This document shows, piece after piece, positions 23,439 through 36,457 of a stretch of DNA of 64,000 nt. Below the pieces are notes generated by a model. It saw nothing but the letters and a program-made list of their open reading frames with translations, was not told where the DNA came from and searched no databases. The stretch spans positions 62,001 to 126,000 of the forward strand of contig JASBNA010000040.1 in NCBI GenBank assembly GCA_038087015.1. The letters run 5' to 3'. Each line of letters opens with the position of its first letter. The stretch's first letter is position 1. Both the position numbers and the translations under genes were made by a program. This DNA is from Cerrena zonata. Lineage: Eukaryota > Basidiomycota > Agaricomycetes > Polyporales > Cerrenaceae.

Positions 23439-25327
23439 GATGGAATGAAGTAACCACAAGCTTCAACTTTTCGCGCTATGTGACTCGTCCACATCCAATC
23501 GCTAATCCTGCCGATGTAATGTCACTCGTCCCAATATGGTAGGTCAGTTAGTATCTCATTTCCAAGATATTGTGGAGTTATCAGAGCGACCATCCACGTT
23601 TTTCCTCCAAAAATAATAAATTCAAGTTTTTGTATCCTCCTGCCCTCACCATGCGTAATGTTCTCATTTTTCTCGGACCCCCTCCATCCGCATTGCAAGT
23701 GTCCTGTTCCGTGACATGGGTCACCTGAGCGCCTACCCCGCTTCGGACATGTTCGCGGCTAGGTCACCGGCGGCAAGTACAGGTTTGAGCAAACCGCTCA
23801 GCGCCGGCCAGTCCGAATTGATGCTCAACGTTTTCCCCACTCCCAGCAAAATGAAATGGACTCGAAAAGACATATGGTCAAGTAATCTTCCCGAATATCC
23901 TTTACTTGTGATTGATGATCCAGCCCACGATACCACATCTCTTTTGACATGGACAACGTGCAGAATCAGAGAATGACTTGTGCATGGCAACGAATCAAAA
24001 ATCTCTATCTCACAGTCCCACATTTCGTTGCACAAGGTCAAAAACTTCGTCGCAGTCATGCCTCCGTCGAATAGCAAGAAATAGAGATTAGAGAATGCTA
24101 CTGGCTGAGGAATTTTACTGAAAGGCTCTCCTGCGCATTTGATCGTGGTTGCTTAATGCCGCCACCGAACCCCAATGCGGCGTGCTTCGGATCCGAACAG
24201 GACGAGTCGGAACTGCACCCAATCGATGGTCCGAGGACCCGTAAGATCCACGACGGGGCTCGCCACGATAGAGACCAGCACACCCAGGTACGAACGAGAC
24301 GGTTAGCTTCAACTAACCTCTCGCTTAACAAGGCTGAGGGGTCTTCGCGGGGTTTGTGAGCCATAGTTTCCACTGTCGTTCATCCTTCGCGGTTAGTTCA
24401 CTTTCCCGGGTAACTTTTTTCATGCTCGTTACCGTATGTTGTGAACGATTGTACCTTTTCCGGAAAAGTGCCCTATGGAGCTGAGTTCGAAATGTAAAAC
24501 TACGTATCGATCGTGTTTCGGGCCCTCCGTCACGGTTAAGCGTGACCGACCCTCTGCATTGCCAATTTGGCGCGGCTTTGCCCACCATACGCGTGCGGTT
24601 GACAGCGCACCGACACGCGAGGGGCATGAGAGGACATGGAGAATGTGGATTAAGACACCGTTACAATGCTGTAGATGACAGAGATATAGCCCTATAGTTC
24701 AAATGATATGGTTGATGATGCAAGGGGACACATGAGGCTCGTAGTGGCCATAGCCTGTTTAGGAATAATGGCGGGGGAAATGCCATGCCTCGAGGGTGTG
24801 TAAACACGCCTTCTCCTGAGGAACGCGACCTGCCCGATACAGCGAAAGCGAACCTCGAGAGACGGATGGAGGCATCTTTGCGGATGACCAAGTCCTACTA
24901 ATGACGGTAAGAGGATTAGTTATACCGTCCGAAAACAGACATTTTCAACGGAACCAAACCTTAGCGGAACATCCTTTTCAGTCGCTATCGAGGTCTGTCG
25001 CGCGAATTGTGTTGATCACAGGAGAGTGTCCGTCGCCCCTCTCTTGCTCGCTTTCTTCCCCTCAAATTTTCCTTTCTTTTGCGCCCCCCTCTCCCCCCGG
25101 CTCTCGCAAAAAAACTCCCTTGGCGATATACCCCTCAGGCGGCGAATGGGCTCTCTAGCATCGCAACTTCCCTTTCCTTTAATCCTGCAAGAGCGACTGT
25201 ATGACAACTTTTAATTATCTGTCCCACCTCTCCCCCACTCTGGCTTGAAAGCGAGGCAATTTGGACGCTGCTAAAAGCCCCCGAGAGTGGTCCACACACA
25301 CATCTACACAACCACAATCCTAAAGGA
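23439..25327. other. 1.9 kb intergenic
   Basis: Between the divergent ILV3 and zinc-cluster genes. Several open frames exist (for example 23716..23976 on the plus strand), but none has family features or joins to others. The last 300 bases are C/T-rich, like a fungal promoter with a long leader. Confidence 0.5.
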
Positions 25328-27623
25328 ATGAATCAAGGCAACCCTGACGATCGACGAAGTCAACAACCTAGCTCCTTACCACTTTCTCTCCACGCTTCCT
25401 TGCTTACGCCATCTCAACCTTCCCCTTCGCCGCCTGAGGAGCCAAGGGAAACAAGAGACTCACCGACACATTCAGACGACTCATACGAAAGCGATTCCGC
25501 CCATCACCAAGGCCGACAAGACCGACAAGACCCTCAGCATGAATACGACACACTCGACAGAAGTCACAATCCCTGGCCAGTGCGCACCCACAGCTTTCCA
25601 CAGGCCACTCGAACGACTAGCGACCAAGGCGGACAAGTTGGCAGACATCGTCCGATAACGACTCCCCTTCCAGAAGATCATACGAGAGGAAGCTCCCAAG
25701 CTGTAAGAGATTATCCCTCGACTCATTATAGTCTTCCTGGCCCTTCTCGTTTGTTAACACAACGAGATTCTTTCCTACCTGGACTATCAATCTCCTATAC
25801 CGACACTCCTCATGTTCCTGTATCATATCCCTATCCAACTTCATCCTTGACGGCACCATTGCCACCTCTAGATCGCTTAGCATATCCCTCGCGGCTCTAT
25901 GATGAACCTGGTCCATCGAGGTACCACGATCAAGAACCCAACAGTCTACCAAACGATTTCGACACTCCCTCAGGATCTCGACTTTTCCCTTCCCTCGTCT
26001 CGCAAGAACGAAGTAGTATCAGAGGACGCCCGTTTGTAGCAGCTTCAGACTCTCGTAGGCGAGTACCCGAGATCGTCAGATCTCACAGCTTACCTCGGGA
26101 CCCACGAAGCAGCTTTGATCTACGCCCAAGCGGCGCCGGCAACTATGATCCCTTGACATTCCGTACGTTTCTCCTTTTCAGCTTTGGATCGAAAAATGTA
26201 TTGAAAATTTTTACCTTTTAATTCGTAGAACGTCGTAACCCACCGTCCGTCCGTCTCGAACACCACGATGGTTCCGAACCTTCATTCCACCCCACACCCA
26301 CTCCTGTCTCACATGTCGGTGAATCTGAACGACGCTTACCACCGTATGCCAGGCACGAAGGGAGCGGGGGAAGGGAGGTCACTGTCACTAGTCGGTCACC
26401 ATTGTTACCTCCACCCATCCCGCCGCCTCCTATCTCTGGAATCTCGAGTGGCCCTAGTGGAGAACTCTTGCGTCAGTATTCCGATAGCTCAGAATTTTCT
26501 CGTCCACAATCAGGTGCTTTCCGACCTGACTTACCCCGCCTTGATACTCGCTCTCGTCCTCCAGGGCCTGTTCAGCTCCCGCCTTTGCGCGCTGGGTTCC
26601 CTATCAGTCCTGAGGGACCTCTGATGCCGTTGGGTGCTTTCGAACCGCTTCCCCCTGGTCCTGCTGAATTACCACCATTTTCTTATGGCGGTGAACTTGC
26701 GCCTCAGCCTTTTCAGGAAGGGTCCTCTACCGCAGGACCATCCCAACCAAGCACGAGTGCTACAACGCTGGACACAGATACCCCTAGCTATACACCTGCT
26801 CGAGGTCGAGGTAGTCGCGGTGGTAGAGGGGCTCGAGGCGGGAAGCGAAAGCGAAGTACGAAACCCTCGGTCACCGAATCGGAGAAGGACGATGGCGATG
26901 GCGAAGAGGGGCTATTGGACGAACAAGCTGACAGTCAACAAGATAGTGATTCCGAGGACGACGACGATTCATTATTCAGCAAATCGATGCGAAGAGCACC
27001 CAAGAAAGTCGCAATTGCATGCGACTTCTGCAGAGGTAGGATAAAATGTTTAATTTAATTTTTAAAAATAATTTCGCTGACCTGGTATTGTCTTTGTAGG
27101 ACGTAAACTCAAGTGCAATGGCGTCAGACCTCAGTGTTCGAATTGTGCTAGACGTGAACGACCGTGTTCGTATGTTCCCTTTCAAAGAAGACGTGGTCCA
27201 GGCAAGAAACCTCAGAAAACGCCAGTTCAGGGATCTACACAAGACACGGGATCTCAACATCTATTAGGGGAACCATCGACGGCTAGATCGAGAGGACCAG
27301 GATCACCGAATCCACCACCACCACCGTCCTCTTCTGCACCAGAATCGTCGCTTTCCCCTCCGGCAGGCCCGGTACCGATGATGCCCACGGAGTACGTGTT
27401 CTCGTCGACGTACCCACTCGGTCTCACACCGCTACCACGGGGAGAAGATCGGAGAAGGGGAGCAAGAGAACGGCGGTTAGGAGCATCCTCTATTGCCTCG
27501 TCGTCTCGTGACCGAGGTGAAGAGGAAGGAGGGCCTTCTTCGATGGACTTTGACGAATACATCCGAGAGGACTACGCAGAAGCAAAACCACCACCACGGC
27601 CTCCAGAGGGACGGAAGCGGTAG
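25328..27623 (+). CDS. Zn2Cys6 transcription regulator with C-terminal-half zinc cluster
   Basis: Three exons, 25328..26162, 26229..27035 and 27100..27623, give 721 residues. The first 500 residues are Pro/Ser/Arg-rich and probably disordered, ending in an RGRGSRGGRGARGG stretch, a basic KRKRS patch and an acidic run. The binuclear zinc cluster lies at 543-570 (CDFCRGRKLKC, then CSNCARRERPC), with spacing C-x2-C-x6-C-x6-C-x2-C-x6-C, followed by a basic linker (QRRRGPGKK). Such clusters bind CGG-type DNA sites in the nucleus. Most fungal members have the cluster at the N-terminus and a middle homology region. Here it sits late and no middle homology region is seen. A phase-1 intron splits the cluster right after the second cysteine, exactly as in both clusters of the next gene. 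Confidence 0.9.
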
Positions 27624-28712
27624 AGGTTGCTGGCTCGTGGTCACGCCCTGGCTTCGGTTACGTTAGGACGAGGCTAGAGTGAGCGTCTTTGGGAAGGGGT
27701 GCAAAATGTGTTTGGTGTAAGGTTTGTTCGCAGCGTGGTTGATCTGGCAGGACGTTCCATGCTGGGATCTCAGGCTCTTCCGGTGGGATCTGTGCCCCTT
27801 CGGATATTCACAGGACGGAAGATGCAAGATGGTGTCTCGGCGGGGGTGAATCTAGCTTTCTGGTGGACTGAATCTGACGACAAATAGGCCATGACATATC
27901 CTGGACAGTGCCGATGGCGGGGGCTCTTTTGGAAGCAAGGTGTTTGCTGATGGGATGAGAAAGTGTGCGCCGTCTGAAAGGCCGCACTTGTTCCCATCGT
28001 AGCTTCGCCGTTGCTGGGCAACTTGACAGCTGGCGCACGAAATGCGAAACGGCCATGATCATCCATTGATTGTGCTGGGGCCCCGAATCCGAATCCGCGT
28101 CCGGAAGCGGGGCAGGGTTTGCTGATGATTGAATTCTCTTATGTTACTCTTGTTCTTTTTTCTCTAAATTGTATCTCACACACTGCTACTGCGACTAGTC
28201 ACTAGAGTACATGGCGTACGGGTAATAATAGTAATGAGAGTGTATAGGTTTGCTAATGAGCATTCTAATGCGTGTGCGACGGATAAACGGAAGAAATGAA
28301 TATTAAAATGGGGTGCAAATGGATCGGAGGTGGATGTTCGCGGGTCCGCCTGTGTCTGGACCGAAGTGCAGTGTTCCGCTGGCCATGTATAGCAAGATGC
28401 GTCCGGGAAAGAGCCAGGCTTCAATGTTCGGATCGCTCAAGCGGTTGACCCGCATCAGTGTGGCCCCCCCTTAGCCGCCAATCAACAGCCCAAAGGCCAA
28501 AGCCCAATTCGCCAGTCGAGATCCTCCAAGAACCCGGCTCTCTGCCACTGCAAGCAATCCCGTCCTCTTCTCTTCTGCCTCCATCTCCACACCGTCCCCC
28601 ACCCTCCCCACGTCGTCCAACACGTCCACAACCTGGCACACCCCCCACCGTCCCCACAAGTCACGGCTTCTCTCAGCGCGTCTTCCTCGACCCCACCCCC
28701 GTCTCCGCGACC
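27624..28712. other. intergenic, 3' flank and promoter of the fusion gene
   Basis: The first part is 3' flank of the zinc-cluster gene. From 28449 the frame of the downstream gene is open and Pro-rich up to its ATG at 28713, but it contains no ATG. I therefore treat it as leader, although an upstream coding exon cannot be ruled out. Confidence 0.5.
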
Positions 28713-31700
28713 ATGGATCCTCCGTCTTCAGGATACACCCTAATGGTCGCAGGCAGACGCACCGGCAAGACCTCCTTCCTCAGGCTGCTCCTCGACACCA
28801 GTGTCATATCCCTCACCGCAACCCGCGACCAGCTTGCTTCCGTTGCCAAGTTCGTACAAGGTTGCGGCGGCTTCACGTCTCATATCAGAACGACCTCGGT
28901 CGACATCCACTCCGCCCGTTCTGACCGTGACGAACCCTCGCCGCTACTGCTCACACTCATTGACACCCCGGCCCTAGACTTTGACAACGAAGAGGCCTCG
29001 TCTGCCCTCGTTTCCGACATCCTCAAGCACGTCGAGGGCAGGTTCTCCGAAAGCGTCGAGGACGTGAGCGCTTTGCTTTGATCGGCGCTTATAAGCTCTA
29101 AACCTTCTCTTTCTTATCGCAGGAACGCAAGGCCGCCACGGGGGACCACCATGTTCACTTGTCCGTCTACAGACTACCAACTGTCGCCTTTGTCCTTTCC
29201 TTCTAACCCTTTTTCAGGTGCATATACTTTCTCGACCCTGATGAAATCGTCCCTCCCTCGGTCTCCTCCCCAGCCGTGCCCCTCGCCGTCCCCCGAGCTC
29301 GCACAAACAGTGTCTCCAAACCCGGCGACATCGACTCTACTGTCATTTTGGAACCTCCAGTGCCCACTAACCCGGCCATCTGTCGTCCCACCCTTCCCTC
29401 GGTCGACATAACAACCATCCGGAAACTCTCTACACGCGTTAACGTGCTTCCTGTTGTTGCTTGTGCTGATACATTGACAAACGACCGGTTGGCCATCATC
29501 AAGTCCGTCATCAAATATGACCTCGCCAAAGCAGGCATCGGCTTTGGCATTTTTGATACGAACGCTGATCCCCCTCTCGCCCCAGAATTGTTTTTAGACG
29601 CTCCTGGCTCGCCTCCGCCCTTGCTGCCCTTCGCTTTGATTTCCCCCGATATTTATTCTCACAGCGATGGCGTCAACAAAGCGTCCCAACCTCAGTCCCG
29701 GCATGAGCTTTTGCAACAGTACACTCCTTCTATTGTGCTCAACAATGCTAGAAACTCTTGTTCCCCGCCTCACCCGGCATCAAAATTGGTCCCGCGAAAA
29801 TATCTCCGGTCTTACAGATGGGGCTCCCTCGACGTCATGGATAGGAATCATTGTGATTTTGTTGCGCTGCGCGAGGCGATATTCTTCCACATGGAGGTAC
29901 TGATATTTCTCTTCCTGGATACGTGGTCTGAGCATGCGGTAAAAACTCGTTCTAACATCCTTTTCTTTTGTCTTTTTGTTCCATCTATGTCTCTCTATGC
30001 CCTCCTGTCTCGTCGTCTCGTTTTAGACTCTGAAAAAATACACCAAGGAGTATCTCTATCAGAGATTCACCACAGAGTACATACAAGCTCAACAAACTGC
30101 CATTTCCGCAGCAAGGGGACCTATCACCACCAACGGCACCCGACCACCGGCCTTTGCATCAAAACCTATCCTTGCCATTGACACCAATGCACCCAACCAG
30201 TTGGTCAACAACCGACATCCCTCTTTGGCGGTTCCTCACTCTGCTCTGAACGGTGACTCTGTACCTCATCCAGCTATCTCTGCTCAAGCAGTACCTGACT
30301 TGTCACCAAACACTGCTAACTCGTCAAGTCAGTACATTTCTTTGCCTAGCATCGAGATCTTTTACACTTCTACCTCTACTCTCGTTGTCTTCGTCCACTG
30401 CACTATACATCTTTTTAAACCCTCTCATGCCCCATACGACATTGTACTTATATGCTCGTGATTTCCGTTCGTTCATTCAGGATCCGGTCGTCAACGTTCT
30501 AAGAAGATCACAGTTGCATGTAACTTCTGCCGTTGTAAGTATTCATCCTCCCTCCACAGATCGTGTGATGAGCCTTTAGTAACGTCCCTTTCTTTTGCTA
30601 TCCAACCTTTTTAAACAGCTCGGAAATTGAAGTGTGACGGTGGTCGTCCGGCGTGTGGTCAATGCGGGAAACGAGGTCATTCATGCGACTACACCGTTAA
30701 CCGCAAAAGCCGCGCTAATAACCGTCGGCGGAAATTTGAAGACAATATCAGTGAGAGCGAAGGTGAGGCAGACGGAGAAAGTGGTGAACCTTCGTCTGTG
30801 ACTGGTGGAATGGAACCCTCACTCTCTCCTGAAGTGTCGGTGTCGTCAAAATCCCAGTCGAGGAGAAACTCGAACGTCGAGCTCCCCCTCAACCACACTA
30901 ACCACGGTGGCAATCATGCCTCAACTAACGGTGACATTAAGTTGCCACCGTTGTTGACTGCAAACGATCGTCGAGAAGATTCTTCATACACTTTACCTCC
31001 GATCACGACTACAGGGCCGCCAACTACTTCGGGATCATTAATCCCCCCTCCTCCTCCGTCCAACTCTTCCCACTCCTCACACTCTCACCCTTCTCATTCT
31101 CATTCCTCCCACCCACATTCTTCTCAGTCGTTGGCCCCGACAACTTCTGCTTCTACCGAGGGAAGAAGAGAATACCTCCAGACCGAGTTGCCGCCGATTG
31201 CTACCCTCTCTGTTCCGGAGGATGGAACGGGTCATGCGTTGCCTCCTCTGCGCGGTCAAGCAGCGGCTGAATCGGGCTCTACGGGCGGGAGAAGGAGAAC
31301 ATCGTCTGCGTCGACGAAAGGGAGTAGGGGGTCATATGGATCCAAGATTGTTGCATGTAATTTCTGTCGCAGTACGTATCCCTTTCTCGTCTTTCTATCA
31401 CGTGTTGATGCTCATTCATTTCGCTTTATTTTCATCTTTAATTTCGTTCCTTCTATCCTCTCGTGCCCTAAACCTTCGACCCTCTGACTTCAATCACCCA
31501 ATCACCCCGCTACTTCTTCCCTCCCTATCTCTTCCTTGCACCTCTTCCCTTCACCCTATCTTCCATTTCCACCCCCCTTGCCTCGTGTACAGTGCGGAAA
31601 ACGAAGTGTGATGGCGGCCACCCGGCATGTAGCAGCTGTTCTAAAAGAAACCAAGTATGCAGCTATGTGAACGACCCCACTGCTGCCAATCCAAAAGGCC

Positions 31701-32476
31701 GCCCAAAAACCGCTCCTGCGCCCGGGGGTGGGCCGTCCGGGTCAACCTCTGATCGGTCTTCTCCTGTTGCCAACGGTGCTACTGTGTCCGCTGGGCCTGC
31801 AGGTGCTTCCGTTGCTTCGTCAACTGTTGGATCAGGAGCTGGGGCAGGGGTGTCAGGGTCCAAGGTGGTTCCTAGTATGCCCCTCGGAAACTCGTCCCAG
31901 GCGACAAACACGATGAATTCTCAACAGCATCATCAACTGCACCAGCACCAGCAACAACAGCAACAACAGCAATCTCCGTCTGCCCATTCCCATCATTCTC
32001 ATTCTGTTCATCATCCTCAATCGCATCCTTCCCATTCGCACCCATCATCGCTCGTCCATGGTCATACTCAATCTCATTCTCACAATTTATCTCACATAGT
32101 ACATTCGACGCATTCATCTTCCGGGACGTCTCATATGATCCCACCACAAAGTCAGCACCAGAACCAGAACCAGCACCAACAACAACAACAGCATCAGCAA
32201 TCACCACTATCCCATCGTCAGACTCAAGCACAAGTACAACACCAGCAACCACAATCGCCACTTTCGCCGATCGGACACGAGAATGGTATAGTCATCGCTC
32301 CTTCGAATGTTCCGCCCCCTTCACGGCACTCTCCGACATCATACTCGACATCATCGCCTAACGAGTTAAAAAGGAACTTGGAGCTTGACGTCTCGTTACC
32401 GTCGACGAAGAAAATGCGCATGGCAGCGGAGGGAGGGATCTCTACCGTTGCTGTTACTGTCGCACGCATCCAATAA
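28713..32476 (+). CDS. septin-like GTPase fused to two tandem Zn2Cys6 clusters
   Basis: Seven exons, 28713..29063, 29123..29160, 29218..29896, 30027..30327, 30481..30534, 30619..31371 and 31593..32476, give 1019 residues with frame kept at every junction. Residues 1 to about 385 are septin-like: P-loop GRRTGKTS at 14-21, DTPA at 84-87 where a DxxG glycine is expected, ACAD at 211-214 in place of the usual AKAD, and a septin-element-like YRWGSLDVM with NHCDFVALREA. An open linker of about 70 residues leads into zinc cluster 1 (Cys470 to Cys497) and, after about 220 Ser/Pro-rich residues, cluster 2 (Cys721 to Cys748). Both have the fungal C-x2-C-x6-C-x6-C-x2-C-x6-C spacing. The tail is Gln/His-rich. 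The ATG has a strong context (gcgaccATGG). This implies a GTPase-linked DNA-binding protein. GTP hydrolysis is doubtful given the altered motifs. Confidence 0.8.
31925..32262 (+). repeat. low-complexity Gln/His/Ser-coding tract
   Basis: Imperfect CAG, CAA, CAC and TCN codon runs inside the last exon of the fusion gene encode poly-Gln blocks and Ser-His repeats (HSHHSHSVHH). The codons are mixed, so this is probably selected as protein sequence and not a pure triplet expansion. Gln-rich tails are common in transcription activators. Confidence 0.8.
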
Positions 32477-33685
32477 ATGAACTTCTCCCGTCTTTGTCAC
32501 TGCTGTGTTTTTCCCCTTCTTTTTCTCTATCATCAGGGTTCTTATCTCTCACACATACACACAATCACAATATGGCACACAACCCAAGCCCAGCTCAGCT
32601 CAGTTCCTTGATCCACATCGTTCCTAAATCTCAGATTGTCAGATCGGTTTTTGTTTCTTTTTTGGTGTTTTTGCAGCTCAGATCCGTCTCAGGACTCACT
32701 ATCACTACTATTACCTCATCCCGCCCCCGCCCCCGCAGAACTCGCTTGCAATGTCTACAGTTACTCACATCATTCATCTATCCCTCCATCCCATCCATCC
32801 TGGTACCCCATTCAATCTGTCAATCTCACCCTCCATCCATCCATCTCCCGAAGCCCCGTACCCTGTCTTTGTCCGTCTCTCTCCGGTTCCGTGTTTGTAC
32901 CCTTGCATACCTATTTTCTTGATTACCCCATCTCCTTCTATCTATTTGGCATATCCCTTCATTTCTTTCTCATGTCACTTTCTCTCCCTCGGCTTTTTAC
33001 CCTTTGTTTCAAATTCCCCTTTCTCATCTTCAATATCCCTTTCTAACAAACAGCACGTGTCGCATATTCCATCATCGATTCAACCTTGTAGAGCGCGGTC
33101 TCCTTGATATCTGTATTCTCCTTTTCTCTTTTGTTGTTCCTTGTTCTCTGCGAGCGGTTTTATCTTTTTTTGTCTCCGTCGTACGTTCCCTGGGCTTGGT
33201 TCGGTTGTTCTCAGTAAAAATGATTTCCATCTCTTGTTCCATATACACATTTCTGCACACAAACGTCTATCCATCTCTTGGGTTTTTATATAGGGCATAT
33301 TTCCAAGTTGTTACAATCTACCATTCCATTTCTTGTCTCTTTTTTTATTCAAGTTCATTCTCGTCCGTCTATGTCTCAGTGCTCATAAATTCTGTTGTCC
33401 TTTTCTTACCTATCTACTTTTTGGAAAAGTAAGTTGTACAATACGTGTTTGCGAATCTTCGTGCGTGTGCCTTGTTCGCATCGTGCCTCGTGTGACTATA
33501 CACCCAGCAAGCGAATCGCTGCGCTAGCGGCACCTTCGAGTTACTTGTATCCTCTCTCCGTACTCACGACGACAATTGTCCGTCAAGAAATACCTGTCAA
33601 ACTGATTCTCGTGCTCCAACTACGAATGCATTGTAGCTCCCGATAGCGCAAAAGAATTTGTATGCCGATCCAACACTGAGTACCA
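32477..33685. other. pyrimidine-rich 3' region of the fusion gene
   Basis: About 950 bases (32480 to about 33430) are strongly C+T-rich on the plus strand, with many TTTTC and CCATC runs. Open frames here (up to 142 codons) are by-products of that composition. It is probably a long 3' UTR. The last 250 bases are normal and form the 3' flank of THI4. Confidence 0.6.
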
Positions 33686-34972
<1,287 letters not shown>

Positions 34973-35016
34973 GGCGAACACAAAGGATATAGGGCCAGGA
35001 TGGCCCCCTAAGTGGT

Positions 35017-35026
35017 CTTTTTATAC
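35017..35026 (-). promoter_or_regulatory. TATA box of THI4
   Basis: The minus strand reads gtataaaaag, about 45-55 bases upstream of the THI4 ATG. This predicts a short leader and fits a strongly regulated gene. Confidence 0.6.
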
Positions 35027-36227
35027 ATCCTCTCTCACCCCAACGGAGAGTGCCAAAGTTTCTTGGCAAGGTAAGACAAGTTTCCAGTTATACCGAGAAA
35101 CTCCAAAAACGAACGTGCTAAAGTTCATCGACGTTCCACAGGATTAAATTTAGAACAAGGGTACAAGTCACAAGTCCGCGAAGGTATGGTCGGGTGGTTT
35201 GTGACTCGACCAGAAGCTAATGCAAGGTTTGCGATTGCTGGAGCAGGATTATCTTGGGTGATGTAGGCTGATTTCGTGAGAGAAAGAAGTTGTAGTCTGT
35301 ATGACTTGGGCCCGGATCGCGTTTGATGCTGACAATCTCTATAGTCCGACGGCAGGCCGCCTTTATCTGGCTCAAGATAGTCCTGGGGAAGTATTATTGG
35401 GTCGGCCGAGATGGGGTATTGAGTCTTTCTACGCGTTCAATATGACAACAGATGTGACTCGGAGCCTTGTATATGCTCGTCCCGAGATTTGACTGGGGTC
35501 CAGACAATGGAACCCCACGTTCAAGGTTGGAAATTGAAGTTCTAGATAATATGACTTTATCAGTACAGAATTGAGTAGAAAACGACCTAAAAAGGGTTCT
35601 AGCAATGTGCATTACCTGACTCTGAGTGATGACGTTCGTACTCATCGTACTACGACGTCATCCCCTTTGTTACTTAAGATAGTTGAGCGATCTGCGCGAA
35701 GCACCTACACTGCATAGCTTTCAGGTCTAAAAGACGGACCCGAACTACTAATTTGCGTTTCATTGCAACAAGATGAAAGACAAAAAGCAAGACCATGCCA
35801 TGGACGTCACAATACCCGACGGCATTACCATTTTCGGCTAAGGGACAATAAACCAACCGAAAGCGGTATGACTTGGACCCACACTACCACCACCACATTA
35901 TTGTTCTGAACACAATTCCTACGCTCACCCTGACAGACGTTCATATGTTCACCCTCTCGCGAATTGTCTAGTAGGGTAGCAACGCGTGTTATCTTCACAA
36001 AAATCACTTGCTACAGATGCCGTGGAATTCAATGATCCATCTCAGATGGGAAACTGAGGTCCATAGCATCGGTAGGCAATACGGATTTCACGCTCAATTA
36101 CCCGTCTCACATATTTCCAAATGGGACGCCACTTGTAACTTTGACAAGATCGCTCATATTGTCTTCAATAAGGCCCTCCCGCAGACCGATTTGCCCTGCA
36201 CAGCCAGTCTCAGCTCAAAAACATAGC

Positions 36228-36235
36228 TATATAAG
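36228..36235 (+). promoter_or_regulatory. possible TATA box of the nitronate monooxygenase gene
   Basis: Reads tatataag about 220 bases upstream of the ATG, followed by a C/T-rich stretch that would form the leader. Confidence 0.4.
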
Positions 36236-36457
36236 TGCTTAGGTGCCAATCGCACAACCCTATCCGAGATCGCATTTACGCTTGACTTTACTTTACTTCT
36301 TCTTACACCTTTTTCTTCTCCGAGCCTAGTTGCTCCTCTGCGTTTTGACAACCTCTTTAACGTTCACAACCCTTCACATCTCCTTGGAGGCCCTTTAATC
36401 AGTTTTTACCTTTTTTCAATTCTTTTTTTAGCTTACACTTACACTTTTATCGTTATC

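Larger units (their letters stand above)
34973..36457. other. 1.5 kb divergent intergenic region
   Basis: Separates THI4 and the nitronate monooxygenase gene. It holds both promoters (TATA boxes listed separately). The final 200 bases before 36458 are C/T-rich, a typical fungal leader. No gene seen. Confidence 0.5.

Noticed and set aside
28458..28712. In-frame N-terminal extension of the fusion gene
   Set aside because: The frame is open but contains no ATG before 28713, and the ATG at 28713 has a strong context. Kept as leader.
30328..30461. Model with the septin-like gene ending at the stop near 30461 and a separate zinc-cluster gene
   Set aside because: The zinc frame has no nearby ATG, the intron 30328-30480 has proper splice sites and keeps frame, and the linker before it is continuous with the GTPase exon.
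33004..33432. 142-codon ORF in the C/T-rich stretch
   Set aside because: Hydrophobic translation is a by-product of T-rich composition. No splice sites or motifs.
34973..35150. Thiamine-pyrophosphate riboswitch upstream of THI4
   Set aside because: I looked for the conserved CTGAGA and related segments on the coding strand and found none.
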